From JBCCTX01 sp965263105 (GTDB taxonomy: Bacteria > Bacteroidota > Bacteroidia > J057): a stretch of 64,000 bases of DNA. The stretch's first letter is position 1, and each line of letters opens with the position of its first letter. The translations under genes were made by a program, and so were the position numbers. Below, in pieces: positions 55,619-64,000 of this stretch. The stretch covers positions 372,001 to 436,000 of the forward strand of contig CBDHGL010000002.1 in the NCBI GenBank assembly GCA_965263105.1. The letters are read 5' to 3'. The notes below the pieces were generated by a model. That model had not been told where the DNA came from, did no database searches, and saw only the letters and a list, made by a program, of their open reading frames with translations.

Positions 55619-57766
55619 TTAGAGCCCTAAAAACAAGGTATTTACTCGGGAGGCTACCTGGCGGAAAATATTGGGAAATAGAGCTGGTAATTCTTCATCG
55701 GTCTGATGATTAGCCGGGTGCTCCTCAGAATCGATTCCTACCTTAGAAAGGGGGAGAACTAAGTGGACAATGTTCCCTTCCTCTATGTCCGGATCCAGCC
55801 AGAGATGTCCATTGTACAGGTGTAAAATCTTCTTACTGATACCCAGGTGAAGCGCGTTCGTATTCTCACGGAAAGTTTCCAAATGAAATACTTCCTCACG
55901 TTTATCCTTGGGAATAGCAATCCCATTGTCTTTAAAGCTGAATAAATATTCGGGTTCTCCCGTGTAAGGGCAATCGATGGGCTTGCTTGTAACCTCTATT
56001 TCCAGAGGAATATCCCCTCTATTTTTGATGGTAAATAGAAGAATCTGCTGAATCATCAGGCACATTTTCCTTCGATTCGCCCGGAAGGGGGGCAAATCAT
56101 AGGTAAAAATCTTCCTACAAAATCCCTGATAGCTTTCGGGAAGGGATTTTCTGGCTTCTTTGATGATTTCTCCCACGTGAATAACTTCTGTAGGTTCGTC
56201 AGTTATTCCCGCCTGAATGTAATTTTCCAGGTGAGAAAGGCTCTCATCGATGTGGAGTATTTCCTCGTGAATAGAATCTACAGGAACAGCATGAGTTTCA
56301 CCATTGCCATTCGATAGTACCTGGGGAACTTCCGGTAGGGAGTCTAGTTTATCGTTAATGGACTTCACTTGTTCGTGAATATCCTTATAAATCAAATCGG
56401 CCAGAATTTGCCAATCTTTGTTTGCAGTCTCAATTCGTTCGTGTTGTACTTGAATTTCCCGATTTTTCAATTCCATTAACTCCTTGGCTTTTTTCTGGAG
56501 CCGGTAGCGATAGTTGAGTAGGAACAAAATCACCATGAGCAACAGGAGCCCCATTCCCAACAAAATGAGGTATAAGTTCCGGTTTTGGATCTTCTGCTGA
56601 TGGGTCAGCAACTCCATCTCCATGTGGGATTTGTTGAGGGCGTATTGTTGGTCCAACTGAACCATTTTGGCCTGGACTTCATAGCTATATAAGCTATCGC
56701 TAAATCGCTTAAATTCCTTCTGGTAGAAATAGGCTTGCTTGAAGTTACCTAGTTTTTGGTAATAGGTACTTAATTTCAATGCAATATCCTTCTGCATCGA
56801 GGGATAATTTATCTGCTTTGCCATGGCTAAGGCCGTATACAAGGTATCAATGGCATCGGGATAATTACCAATTTCCCCTAGGGCTTCTCCCATGAGGTAA
56901 AGGGACTCTACAATTGGGAAGGGTGCCTGTAATTGTCTAAAAGATATCCGGGCTAACTGAATGTATTCCATAGCCATTTCATATCTTCCCTCATCCAGGC
57001 ATATTTCGCCCATATGGGATTGCACAAAGGCTACTTCATAGGGGTCATTCAATTGCTGAGCGAGATGGAAGGCGAAAATGGCGTATTGTTTGGCAGAGTC
57101 AATCTGCCCCAACTCCAGGTATGAGGAAGATACATCTGCGTATGCCTGATACTTATCTCTAAGGGTTCCATTTCTTAGGCGTATATCCATCGCCAAAAGA
57201 TCGTTTCTCAAGGCCTCTTGTTTCTTTCCAGAATAATAATAAATCCTTCCCAGCCCCCCATAGGCTTTGGCCATGCCTGAAGAATCTCCCTGTACCTCAA
57301 AAAGTTCCAGGGCATTTAATTCTGATGCCAAGGCTTCATCCAAACGCCCCAGGTCCACATTGGCCTGAGCCATTACATGATAATTATCTCCGACTTCTTT
57401 GGCGGGAATTATTTCCGAAATATTGTCTCTGGCCAGTTCACAGTGCTCTACCGCTTCGGGGAAGTTATTCTGTAGGCGAAAAAGATATCCCAATTCGGCA
57501 TGAATCTGGAAAAAAGAAAGGTCATCTTTGGAAAATTGTAGGGCAGACTGAAAAGTTTTGATGGCTTCTGAGGTAAGGGCCTCTTCTTTATATGCCTTAC
57601 CAAGCATAATATGGAGTTCAAGCAACGTGCCATCCTGCATGCGAGCAGTGTTCTCTTTATAGTCTTTTAATGCAAGCTTCAAGCTATCTATCTGAGAAGC
57701 AATAAGTTCTCCCGATAGCATCTGGATAATTATTAATCCAATGAAGATATATTTCGCAACTCTCAT
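55619..57766 (-). CDS. TPR-containing sensor histidine kinase-like protein
   Basis: A 715-aa protein with an N-terminal signal/anchor (about residues 5-24), seven or eight TPR units (about 45-355; NFPEAVEHCELARDN, RLDEALASELNALELF, KKQEALRNDLLAMDI, RYEMAMEYIQLA), one membrane helix (397-418) and a cytosolic coiled coil. A dimerisation helix around 450-480 holds the candidate phospho-acceptor His464 (YKDIHEQVKSI). The ATPase-like end (about 580-690) shows FSFKDNGIAIPKDKREEVF and ALHLGISKKILHLYNGHLWL. The N box is poor (LLFTIKNRG), so catalytic activity is uncertain. Periplasmic TPRs fused to a kinase are common in Bacteroidota. No response regulator gene lies beside it. Confidence 0.8.
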   Translation of the reverse strand: MRVAKYIFIGLIIIQMLSGELIASQIDSLKLALKDYKENTARMQDGTLLELHIMLGKAYKEEALTSEAIKTFQSALQFSKDDLSFFQIHAELGYLFRLQNNFPEAVEHCELARDNISEIIPAKEVGDNYHVMAQANVDLGRLDEALASELNALELFEVQGDSSGMAKAYGGLGRIYYYSGKKQEALRNDLLAMDIRLRNGTLRDKYQAYADVSSSYLELGQIDSAKQYAIFAFHLAQQLNDPYEVAFVQSHMGEICLDEGRYEMAMEYIQLARISFRQLQAPFPIVESLYLMGEALGEIGNYPDAIDTLYTALAMAKQINYPSMQKDIALKLSTYYQKLGNFKQAYFYQKEFKRFSDSLYSYEVQAKMVQLDQQYALNKSHMEMELLTHQQKIQNRNLYLILLGMGLLLLMVILFLLNYRYRLQKKAKELMELKNREIQVQHERIETANKDWQILADLIYKDIHEQVKSINDKLDSLPEVPQVLSNGNGETHAVPVDSIHEEILHIDESLSHLENYIQAGITDEPTEVIHVGEIIKEARKSLPESYQGFCRKIFTYDLPPFRANRRKMCLMIQQILLFTIKNRGDIPLEIEVTSKPIDCPYTGEPEYLFSFKDNGIAIPKDKREEVFHLETFRENTNALHLGISKKILHLYNGHLWLDPDIEEGNIVHLVLPLSKVGIDSEEHPANHQTDEELPALFPNIFRQVASRVNTLFLGL

Positions 57767-57914
57767 GTTTTCGAGTGAGCTAATGTTTTAGACAACTTAG
57801 CATTTTTTTTCCCTAAAATAAAGTACGCTGTGCAGGAACGGAGCATTTAGAATTGCTAACGGAAAGAAATGCTGCTTATTGTCTGAGAATACAGGTAAGA
57901 TTGCGAATGTTCAT

Positions 57915-58811
57915 TTATTCCGGATGGAGAAAAAGCCCAGTTTTTCTGTAGTGGCCAATGGCGTCAAAATCCATTTTCCCCATAGAAATAGCTTTCATAT
58001 CGAGCTCGCTATATAGGATTCCTTCGCGATCCCAAAGAGGGCCGGCCAGGACCTCTCCCAGGGGGGAAATGATGACACTACCTCCCCGACATAATACCTC
58101 AGGGAGTTCGTGAAGCTTCTCCAATTCAAGGATATCTCTGGGGTACATGTCTCTAGTAACATACTGGTTGCATCCCAGAACGAAGCAACGCCCTTCACAA
58201 GCGATGTGTTTCATACTTGCTTGCCAGGTATCGCGTTGGTCAGCAGTAGGGGCCATATAGATATCTACGCCTTGTTGGTAAAGGGCCATCCGTGCTTCAG
58301 GCATATAGTTTTCCCAACATATAAGCCCACCTAGTCTCCCTGCCTCCATTGCGATTACTTCTAAGTCGCTTCCATCCCCCTCTCCCCAAATGATTCGTTC
58401 AGCTGCTGTAGGTTTAAGTTTTCTATGCTTCCCCCGGATTTCTCCTTCCGGATCTATGTAGAGTAAGGTACAGTACAAGGTTCCTCCCAAGGAAGCTCGC
58501 TCTATGACTCCCATGACAAGCCATATCCCTGCTTCCCGGGCCAGTGCACAAAGTCTTTCTGTTGCCGGCCCGGGAATTTCTATACAGTTTTCCCAGTATC
58601 GCTGCCAGGTTTTCCTTCCCTCTGAGGATCGACTGCCGACAACCGTCCCAAAGCTTAGGCCCCTGGGATAAGCCGGGATGAAGGCTTCGGGAAACAAAAC
58701 GAGTTGTGCACCGTTTTGACGAGCTTCCAGTATGAATTTTGACGCTTTTTGAAGACAGCCTTCGAGGTCAAATAATTGAGAAGAGGCTTGTACAACAGCA
58801 ACTTTTAGCAT
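57915..58811 (-). CDS. nitrilase-type carbon-nitrogen hydrolase
   Basis: At 298 aa it is the normal size for the nitrilase superfamily. The catalytic triad is visible: Glu42 in LFPEAFIPAYPRG, Lys131 in HRKLKPTAAERIIWG and Cys165 in GGLICWENYMP. The PAYPRG and WGEGDGS signatures place it with true nitrilases (nitrile to carboxylate plus ammonia) rather than amidases. It is cytosolic with no signal peptide. Substrate preference cannot be read from the sequence, although arylacetonitrilase-type enzymes share these motifs. It stands alone, 148 bases upstream of the kinase gene. Confidence 0.92.
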   Translation of the reverse strand: MLKVAVVQASSQLFDLEGCLQKASKFILEARQNGAQLVLFPEAFIPAYPRGLSFGTVVGSRSSEGRKTWQRYWENCIEIPGPATERLCALAREAGIWLVMGVIERASLGGTLYCTLLYIDPEGEIRGKHRKLKPTAAERIIWGEGDGSDLEVIAMEAGRLGGLICWENYMPEARMALYQQGVDIYMAPTADQRDTWQASMKHIACEGRCFVLGCNQYVTRDMYPRDILELEKLHELPEVLCRGGSVIISPLGEVLAGPLWDREGILYSELDMKAISMGKMDFDAIGHYRKTGLFLHPE

Positions 58812-59196
58812 GAGATGTTAAAATAGGTTAATTAGTCCATAGTACTCTGTCAGGAAAGTTTTTAAACTTCTTTACTTTGATATTCAGACGAATAAAGTTC
58901 ATTCTTTTTTTCATGTTCTTTTTGCAGTCGTTAAAAAAGAACCAAAAAAACTTGCACGAATAAACCAAAGCCTTCTCTGCAACGCCATCCACCCCACATT
59001 CGTGCACCCCAGCGCGCTCTAATAAGATTTTCATATTTTTTATCAGTCCACATACTTTGCTGACAAAGTAATAGTCGATGGTCCATAGTAATTTAACGGG
59101 TGCGAGTTGAGAGGAGCGAGGAATATATCCATTTTAATAAATGAAAAACTCTCTCCTTTCAGCTCTCTCCTCTTACCCCAACCTGTGGACTCCTTC
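58812..59196. other. intergenic region with several inverted repeats
   Basis: This 385-base gap holds GTTCTTTTT/AAAAAGAAC (58915-58942), GCACGAAT (58954-58961) with ATTCGTGC (58998-59005), TACTTTG-CTGA-CAAAGTA (59053-59070), and fragments of the GTCGAC/CTGTGGAC repeat family (59073-59088, 59183-59191). A 68-codon minus-strand frame at 58828-59034 has no family signature. I cannot tell whether the region is a decayed mobile repeat or a structured RNA. Confidence 0.5.
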
Positions 59197-61290
59197 TTAC
59201 TCCACCGACAACTCTTTCACCTCAATAGTATCCACCTCTTTTTTCTTGATTTGGGAAACTTGCAATAAGTATTCTTGAACGCTGAAGGCTTCCTCCCCTT
59301 TTTGGGGAATTGCGCGTTGATAGCTACCATCAGGCATCAGGACACGAGCTTGCACATTATCTTTTAGCATGTATTCTATGACCTCTATTATGCGGTGTTT
59401 GTTTTTCGGATCTTGAATGGGAAAAACCAACTCCACACGTCTATTGAGGTTTCGCTCCATGAGGTCTGCACTACCGAGGTACACCTTAGTCTGACCACTG
59501 CTTTGGAAGTAGAATACCCGTGTATGCTCCAAAAATCGCCCCACTATGCTCCGAACATGGATATTATCGCTTACATCTGGGATTCCGGGGACCAGGCAGC
59601 AGATGCCTCGGACAATGAGGTCAATTTTAACGCCCTTGGAGGAGGCTTTGTATAATTCACGGATAATATCGGGATCCACGATAGAGTTGACTACCATCGC
59701 GATATAGGAGGGATCTTTGGGCTTATGGGAAGATACCGCCTCATGGATGAGTTGCACCAGTTGAGGCCGTAAGGTGGCAGGGGCTACAAAAAACTTGTTC
59801 CAGGTTTTCTGAAGGGAGTAACCCGTAAGGAGATTAAACAACCCGGAGGCATCTGTGCCCATCTCCTCATCACAGGTGAGCAAGCCCATATCTGTATAAA
59901 TCCGGGCCGTCGTTTCATTGTAATTCCCCGTACTCAAGTGTAAATACCTACGGATCGCATCCTCTTCTTTTCTCACTACCATGGAAATTTTGCAATGTGT
60001 TTTGAGTCCCAAGAACCCATATACAACATTTACCCCGGCTCGGTCTAGCTCTCTAGCCCATTCAATGTTGTTTTGCTCGTCAAAACGAGCTTTCAGCTCA
60101 ATTAATGCCGTAACCTGCTTTCCATTAACGACGGCTTCTTTTAGGGCCTTCACTATGGGGGACTTTCCACTGGTCCTATACAATGTTTGTTTAATGGCTA
60201 ATACCTTCGGGTCATTGGCTGCTTTCTGAATAAACTCTGAGACATGGTTAAAGCTTTCATAAGGGTGGTGCAATAGGATATCCTGCTCCCGAATGGCTTT
60301 GAAAACATTTCCACTTTTTACAATATGAGTATTGAGTGTAGGGTGATACTTGGGATCTTTCAGGTTGGGAAAATTAAGACTAAGAAAGAAGGAGAAGGCC
60401 GAGAGGTCCAGGTAAGATTTGACTATGTATAGGTCATCTTCTTGCAAGCTCATTTGCTCCATGAGAAACTCCCGGGCGTGCTTCGCCATATCTTTTCCCA
60501 CTTCCAAGCGGATAACGGTACCGAGTCGCCTTTTTCGCAATTCTCGCTCGATGAGTTTCAGAAGATCATCTGCTTCGGCTTCTGAAAGGTCTAAGTCTGC
60601 ATTCCTAGTAACCCGAAAGGGATAGATGCTCAGGATTTTCATGTTGGGGAAGAGCAATGAAGCAAAGCGCTGAATCAAGTCTTCCATCAGGATAAAATCC
60701 GAAGCCCCATTTTCTGAGGGGAGGGAGATAAATCGAGGGAGGTTAGAAGGAATGTGAATCACCCCCATTTTGGATTTTTGCTGATAAGGTTCCCTCAGTT
60801 CAACCAGTAGGTTTAACCCCAAATTCTTTATTTGGGGAAAGGGGTGAGCGAGGTCTATCGCCAGAGGCGTCAGCAAGGGATATACCTTTTCTTTAAAAAA
60901 GGTCTCCACATACTCCTTTTGGTACCCACGGATCCCCTGTAAGGTGCGAATTCTTATTCCCTTTTTCCGCATTTTAGGCAGGATATCCTTCTCTAAAATT
61001 TCCGCTTGTTTGCTCACCGCCAGATGAACATGGATAGAGATACGCCAAAGCAGCTCTTCTGGCTCCAGGCCATCGGAAGCACTGTAGTCCAGCCCTGCAT
61101 GTATCTGCTCCTTAACGCCGGCTACCCTAATCATGAAGAATTCATCCAAATTCGAACTGAAAATGGAAATAAACTTCAAGCGTTCCAGGAGGGGATGGGT
61201 ACTGTTTTCTGCCTCTTCCAAGACCCGGTCATTGAACTTCAACCAGCTCAGTTCCCGGTTAATAAAAAATTTAGTCTTATTTAAGTTCAT
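59197..61290 (-). CDS. ppk1: polyphosphate kinase 1
   Basis: The 697-aa enzyme makes polyphosphate from ATP reversibly. FINRELSWLKFNDRVLEEA and SNLDEFFMIRVAG are the family's N-terminal signatures. The two active-site histidines are His432 in GLKTHCKISMVVR (phosphorylated in the mechanism) and His589 in GRFLEHTRVFYF, equivalent to E. coli His435 and His592. The motif RRYLHLSTGNYNETTARIYTD is intact. It is cytosolic or loosely membrane-associated. Start MNLNKTKFFINREL fits the family length. It is divergently placed from the small secreted-protein/ccmB unit across a 157-base gap. No ppx partner is adjacent. Confidence 0.97.
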   Translation of the reverse strand: MNLNKTKFFINRELSWLKFNDRVLEEAENSTHPLLERLKFISIFSSNLDEFFMIRVAGVKEQIHAGLDYSASDGLEPEELLWRISIHVHLAVSKQAEILEKDILPKMRKKGIRIRTLQGIRGYQKEYVETFFKEKVYPLLTPLAIDLAHPFPQIKNLGLNLLVELREPYQQKSKMGVIHIPSNLPRFISLPSENGASDFILMEDLIQRFASLLFPNMKILSIYPFRVTRNADLDLSEAEADDLLKLIERELRKRRLGTVIRLEVGKDMAKHAREFLMEQMSLQEDDLYIVKSYLDLSAFSFFLSLNFPNLKDPKYHPTLNTHIVKSGNVFKAIREQDILLHHPYESFNHVSEFIQKAANDPKVLAIKQTLYRTSGKSPIVKALKEAVVNGKQVTALIELKARFDEQNNIEWARELDRAGVNVVYGFLGLKTHCKISMVVRKEEDAIRRYLHLSTGNYNETTARIYTDMGLLTCDEEMGTDASGLFNLLTGYSLQKTWNKFFVAPATLRPQLVQLIHEAVSSHKPKDPSYIAMVVNSIVDPDIIRELYKASSKGVKIDLIVRGICCLVPGIPDVSDNIHVRSIVGRFLEHTRVFYFQSSGQTKVYLGSADLMERNLNRRVELVFPIQDPKNKHRIIEVIEYMLKDNVQARVLMPDGSYQRAIPQKGEEAFSVQEYLLQVSQIKKKEVDTIEVKELSVE

Positions 61291-61447
61291 AAATTCCCTT
61301 TCAACATTAAACCACAGGTGACACTCCAGGGGGATTTGGCAAAGTAATGAAATTAGGGCAAATTTCTATGCACTCAGGAAGTTCGGGAAATTTTCTATAT
61401 TTAACCTTATTATCCGATGGGTAATTGAAAGAAGAAGTTTAAAGTCG

Positions 61448-61876
61448 ATGTATTTGATAATTATGGCTAAAAATAACCTTTTGACCCTCCAGCGATTATT
61501 TCTCTTGGCCTGTTTTGCTGCCAGTGCTATAACAGGGGTATATGGGCAAGATGCCAGGACTAGGGATTTATCCTCCCTTCAGTCTGCTCCCTCAGTGACC
61601 AAGTCTACAAAACATGTCATTCGAAAGGCTATGCAGGGAGAAACGCATGCCCTGCTAAAAGAGAGAAAAATACTTAAACAATCAGCCTTGTCCACTCCTA
61701 ATACTCGGGTAAAACGAATTCCTCTTAGCAACGCTACACAGACAGGTCTCTCTCCACGGGAATCCAAACTTTCTATTGGGAGATTAGATCTGACTTCCGT
61801 GGCTTCGAAGTATAAAACAGAGAAATTTGCTCCAATTAGTCCTCAGAAAAGAGTAATTCGGAAAAGCGAAAATTGA
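61448..61876 (+). CDS. small secreted hypothetical protein
   Basis: A 142-aa protein (or 137 aa from the ATG at 61463, MAKNNLLTLQRLF) with a signal peptide ending GVYGQ. The mature part is basic and Ser/Thr-rich with no cysteine and no recognisable domain (RVKRIPLSNATQTG, KVIRKSEN-like end). Its stop overlaps the ccmB start by the TTGA tetramer, so the two are translationally coupled. A periplasmic role connected with cytochrome maturation is only a guess from this coupling. Confidence 0.65.
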   Translation: MYLIIMAKNNLLTLQRLFLLACFAASAITGVYGQDARTRDLSSLQSAPSVTKSTKHVIRKAMQGETHALLKERKILKQSALSTPNTRVKRIPLSNATQTGLSPRESKLSIGRLDLTSVASKYKTEKFAPISPQKRVIRKSEN

Positions 61877-62535
61877 GCCTGTTATCAGAAGTTTTTCAAC
61901 TGCTTAGATGGGAATTCCTGATGGAATGGCAGCAGAAATTTGCCGTTGGGGGTTTGCTGCTCTATGCATTCTCCATGGTAGTAATCATTGGGCTTTCCTT
62001 TGGGGGCGGGATATCTCCACTTGTGTGGAATATTCTGTTGTGGCTGATCATTCTTTTTGCCGGAATCAATGTGGTAGCCAAAAGTTTTCACTCAGAGGCG
62101 GCTGGAAGGAACCTTTATCTCTATACCTTGGCCCGCCCCTCAGCTATAATCTTAGCCAAATCCCTATATAACTTTCTTCTCCTATTTTTTATCTCCTCCC
62201 TTTCCTGCTTCTTCTTTGCCCTAATCACTGAATTAGAAATTCCCCATATCGCATGGATGATTCTCATGTTGCTATTAGGGTCCGCTGCTCTCTCGGCTAA
62301 CCTAAGCTTGCTTTCGGCCATCTCTTCACAGGCAGATAACCGTAGTATTTTATTGGCTGTACTGAGTTTTCCTTTGGTCATCCCTGTTTTACTTACCTTG
62401 ATCAAAAACACCCGTTATGCCTTGGACCCTAATCTAAGCGATCCCCCTTTGGAGGGTGTGAGCTTATTATTGGGAATTACAGGGGTTTTGGTCGCTTCCT
62501 CTGTTTTACTATTTCCCTTTGTCTGGAGAAACTAG
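61873..62535 (+). CDS. ccmB: heme exporter / cytochrome c maturation protein CcmB
   Basis: This 220-aa integral membrane protein has about six hydrophobic helices. LLRWEFLMEWQQKFAVGGLLLYAFSMVV, INVVAKSFHSEAAGRNLYLYTLARPSAIILAK and the PLVIPVLLTLIKNT segment match the CcmB permease family of Bacteroidota. With CcmA it forms the ABC transporter of the Ccm cytochrome c maturation system. The chosen start is TTG at 61873, overlapping the upstream stop; the first ATG (61921) would cut off a conserved N-terminal amphipathic stretch. The other ccm genes are not in this window. Confidence 0.88.
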   Translation: MSLLSEVFQLLRWEFLMEWQQKFAVGGLLLYAFSMVVIIGLSFGGGISPLVWNILLWLIILFAGINVVAKSFHSEAAGRNLYLYTLARPSAIILAKSLYNFLLLFFISSLSCFFFALITELEIPHIAWMILMLLLGSAALSANLSLLSAISSQADNRSILLAVLSFPLVIPVLLTLIKNTRYALDPNLSDPPLEGVSLLLGITGVLVASSVLLFPFVWRN

Positions 62536-62610
62536 AGCTAATTGGGCTTTTGTCGAATTGCGCTTTCCTGAGTATATTGTGGTCAAATTTGTTGTAAATC
62601 AAAATCCGCT

Positions 62611-63012
62611 ATGAGGTTCGAAAAGAGTGTTGAGGAACGATATACCCTCATCAAATTGCTTGAAGAGAAGTTAGATACACAAATTTCTCCCGCCTTGAAG
62701 AGTGAATTCATCATGCTCAACACCAATGGTGTGCGCAATATATTGTTGAATATGGAGGAGGTGAAGTATTCTGATAGTTCCGGTCTGAGTTCTATATTGA
62801 TTGCTAATCGGCTGTGTAGAAAGGTTGGGGGAGTGCTTGTATTAACCAATTTGCAAGAGCACGTACAGAAGTTGGTTAAAATATCTCACCTAGAATCTAT
62901 TCTTCATATTCTCCCTACTGAGGAAGAAGGTCGCGAAGCCATTTTCATGGCTGAGATCGAAAGAGAGATTGCTCCCGAAGGAGACGACCAGCCAGAGGCT
63001 ACCGCTCTATAA
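62611..63012 (+). CDS. STAS-domain anti-sigma factor antagonist
   Basis: A 133-aa single STAS domain. The strand VRNILLNMEEVKYSDSSGLSSILIANRLCRK contains the DSSG motif whose serine (Ser56/57) is phosphorylated in SpoIIAA-type antagonists. The last ~25 residues are an acidic tail. It should bind and release an anti-sigma/serine kinase. No kinase partner is in the window. It sits 56 bases upstream of RNase Z; this STAS-rnz pairing is widespread in Bacteroidota, so the two may be co-expressed. Confidence 0.9.
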   Translation: MRFEKSVEERYTLIKLLEEKLDTQISPALKSEFIMLNTNGVRNILLNMEEVKYSDSSGLSSILIANRLCRKVGGVLVLTNLQEHVQKLVKISHLESILHILPTEEEGREAIFMAEIEREIAPEGDDQPEATAL

Positions 63013-63067
63013 GCCATTTTCCACTTCCATCTTATCTATTCTCAGCTAACCCCCTGTATAGGAATAC

Positions 63068-63991
63068 GTGTTTCAAATACAAATTCTCGGAACGAGTTCA
63101 GCTATTCCCACCCACTATCGGAAGCTATCCGGACAAGTGGTAAGCATCAACGATCGACATCATTTGGTGGATTGTGGAGAGGGTACCCAGATGCAACTCC
63201 TTCGCTATAAGGTAAAATTGGCCAGACTCGATGCCATTTTTATATCCCACATGCATGGAGATCACGTATTAGGCTTACCCGGCCTCCTGAATTCGCTGAC
63301 CATGTATGAGCGGAACTTCCCCCTTACCCTAGTCGGCCCTGCTTCTCTGAAGAATATGTTGGAGGTGATCTTTTCACATACTTTCAGCCACCTGGGTTAT
63401 GAATTGAATCACGTTCCCTTAGAGGACTTTCAGCCCGGAGACATCATTTACCAAAAACCCTCTTATGAAGTAGAACTACTTCCTCTTAACCACCGAGTTT
63501 TCTGCCGAGGCTTTCTCTTCCGTGAGACTGACAAACGACAGAAATTTGATTTTTATAAGGCCAAATCCTTGGAGATTCCCAACTCCTATTTCAACTTGCT
63601 CAAGCAAGGAAATGTAGTTCGACTGGAAGACGGGCGAGAAATTCACCCGGAAGATGTATTAATGGCCCCAGAGCCCCCCCACTCTTACGCATATTGTTCA
63701 GACACTTGCTATAACGAAGAATTACTCCCCCATTTGCAGAATATCCAGTTTCTTTATCACGAAGCTACCTTTATGGAAAATCTGCTGGATCGGGCCCGGA
63801 ACACCCACCACAGTACGGCCAAGCAAGCCGCCACTATCGCCAAGCTTTCCCACGCTAGCCATTTACTCCTCGGTCATTTTTCTGCCCGATACAAAACCCT
63901 GCAGCCCCTTTTGGAAGAGGCCCAATCCATATTCCCACATACCTATCTCGCCAAAGAAGGAGATATCTTTAAGCTCAAAGATTATGTATAA
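63068..63991 (+). CDS. rnz: ribonuclease Z (tRNA 3' endonuclease)
   Basis: A 307-aa metallo-beta-lactamase-fold enzyme that trims the 3' trailer of tRNA precursors. The start is GTG at 63068, giving MFQIQILGTSSAIPT, the family's first strand. Zinc ligands are visible in HMHGDH (His61, His63, Asp65, His66), YHEATF, NTHHSTA and LLGHFSARY. Length and motif order are typical of the short RNase Z form. Its stop is 9 bases before the window edge. Confidence 0.96.
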   Translation: MFQIQILGTSSAIPTHYRKLSGQVVSINDRHHLVDCGEGTQMQLLRYKVKLARLDAIFISHMHGDHVLGLPGLLNSLTMYERNFPLTLVGPASLKNMLEVIFSHTFSHLGYELNHVPLEDFQPGDIIYQKPSYEVELLPLNHRVFCRGFLFRETDKRQKFDFYKAKSLEIPNSYFNLLKQGNVVRLEDGREIHPEDVLMAPEPPHSYAYCSDTCYNEELLPHLQNIQFLYHEATFMENLLDRARNTHHSTAKQAATIAKLSHASHLLLGHFSARYKTLQPLLEEAQSIFPHTYLAKEGDIFKLKDYV

Positions 63992-64000
63992 AAAGGAAAA

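Noticed and set aside
58828..59034. A 68-aa minus-strand gene between nitrilase and ppk1
   Set aside because: It runs through the inverted repeats of the intergenic region and shows no domain, so coding potential is not supported.

Overview
The window looks like chromosomal DNA from a gliding-type Bacteroidota, probably a Saprospiria-like lineage. The evidence is type IX secretion (T9SS) sorting tails of both type A and type B, a PorP/SprF-family outer-membrane protein beside a giant PKD adhesin, CcmB, a STAS protein paired with RNase Z, few Shine-Dalgarno sites and TAnnTTTG-like promoter boxes. I recognised no tRNA, rRNA, CRISPR array or transposase.

Layout. Positions 1-6.3 kb hold the end of a T9SS cargo gene, a secreted protein built of six ~119-aa beta repeats (four nearly identical) and a secreted PQQ-like propeller. 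6.5-9.6 kb is a two-gene plus-strand unit: a CHAT-protease-like protein with a membrane helix, and a secreted CsgG/LpoB-like protein. 9.6-16.2 kb is an SprB/SprF-like pair (PKD giant plus PorP). 16.6-46.5 kb is an accessory island. It has four giant paralogous T9SS beta-helix proteins (one broken by two frameshifts). Between them lie a stand-alone caspase-like protease and a four-gene minus-strand operon: caspase-nSTAND1 ATPase, TM/coiled-coil/WD40, TPR/outer-membrane barrel, and lipoprotein. 46.8-64 kb is mixed and more house-keeping: dnaE with an in-frame intein, an origin-like intergenic region with a DnaA-box pair and 38-bp tandem repeats, a SigZ-like sigma factor, a cholesterol-dependent-cytolysin-like lipoprotein with a replaced C-terminal domain, a metallophosphoesterase, a TPR histidine kinase, a nitrilase, polyphosphate kinase, then a small secreted protein, ccmB, a STAS protein and RNase Z.

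The most interesting biology is the clustering of three clan-CD/CHAT-type proteases with envelope proteins and giant T9SS surface proteins. The caspase/STAND/WD40 module resembles predicted prokaryotic conflict or regulated-cell-death machines, but here it is split into two polypeptides and followed by an outer-membrane barrel and a lipoprotein. The dnaE intein (319 aa, degenerate endonuclease) and the cytolysin core without its domain 4 are the next most notable items.

Four indels interrupt otherwise intact reading frames (near 18045, 18300, 47843 and 54396). One lies in the essential dnaE, so base-level sequence error is a serious possibility for all of them. All functional calls come from reading motifs by eye; no database search was run.
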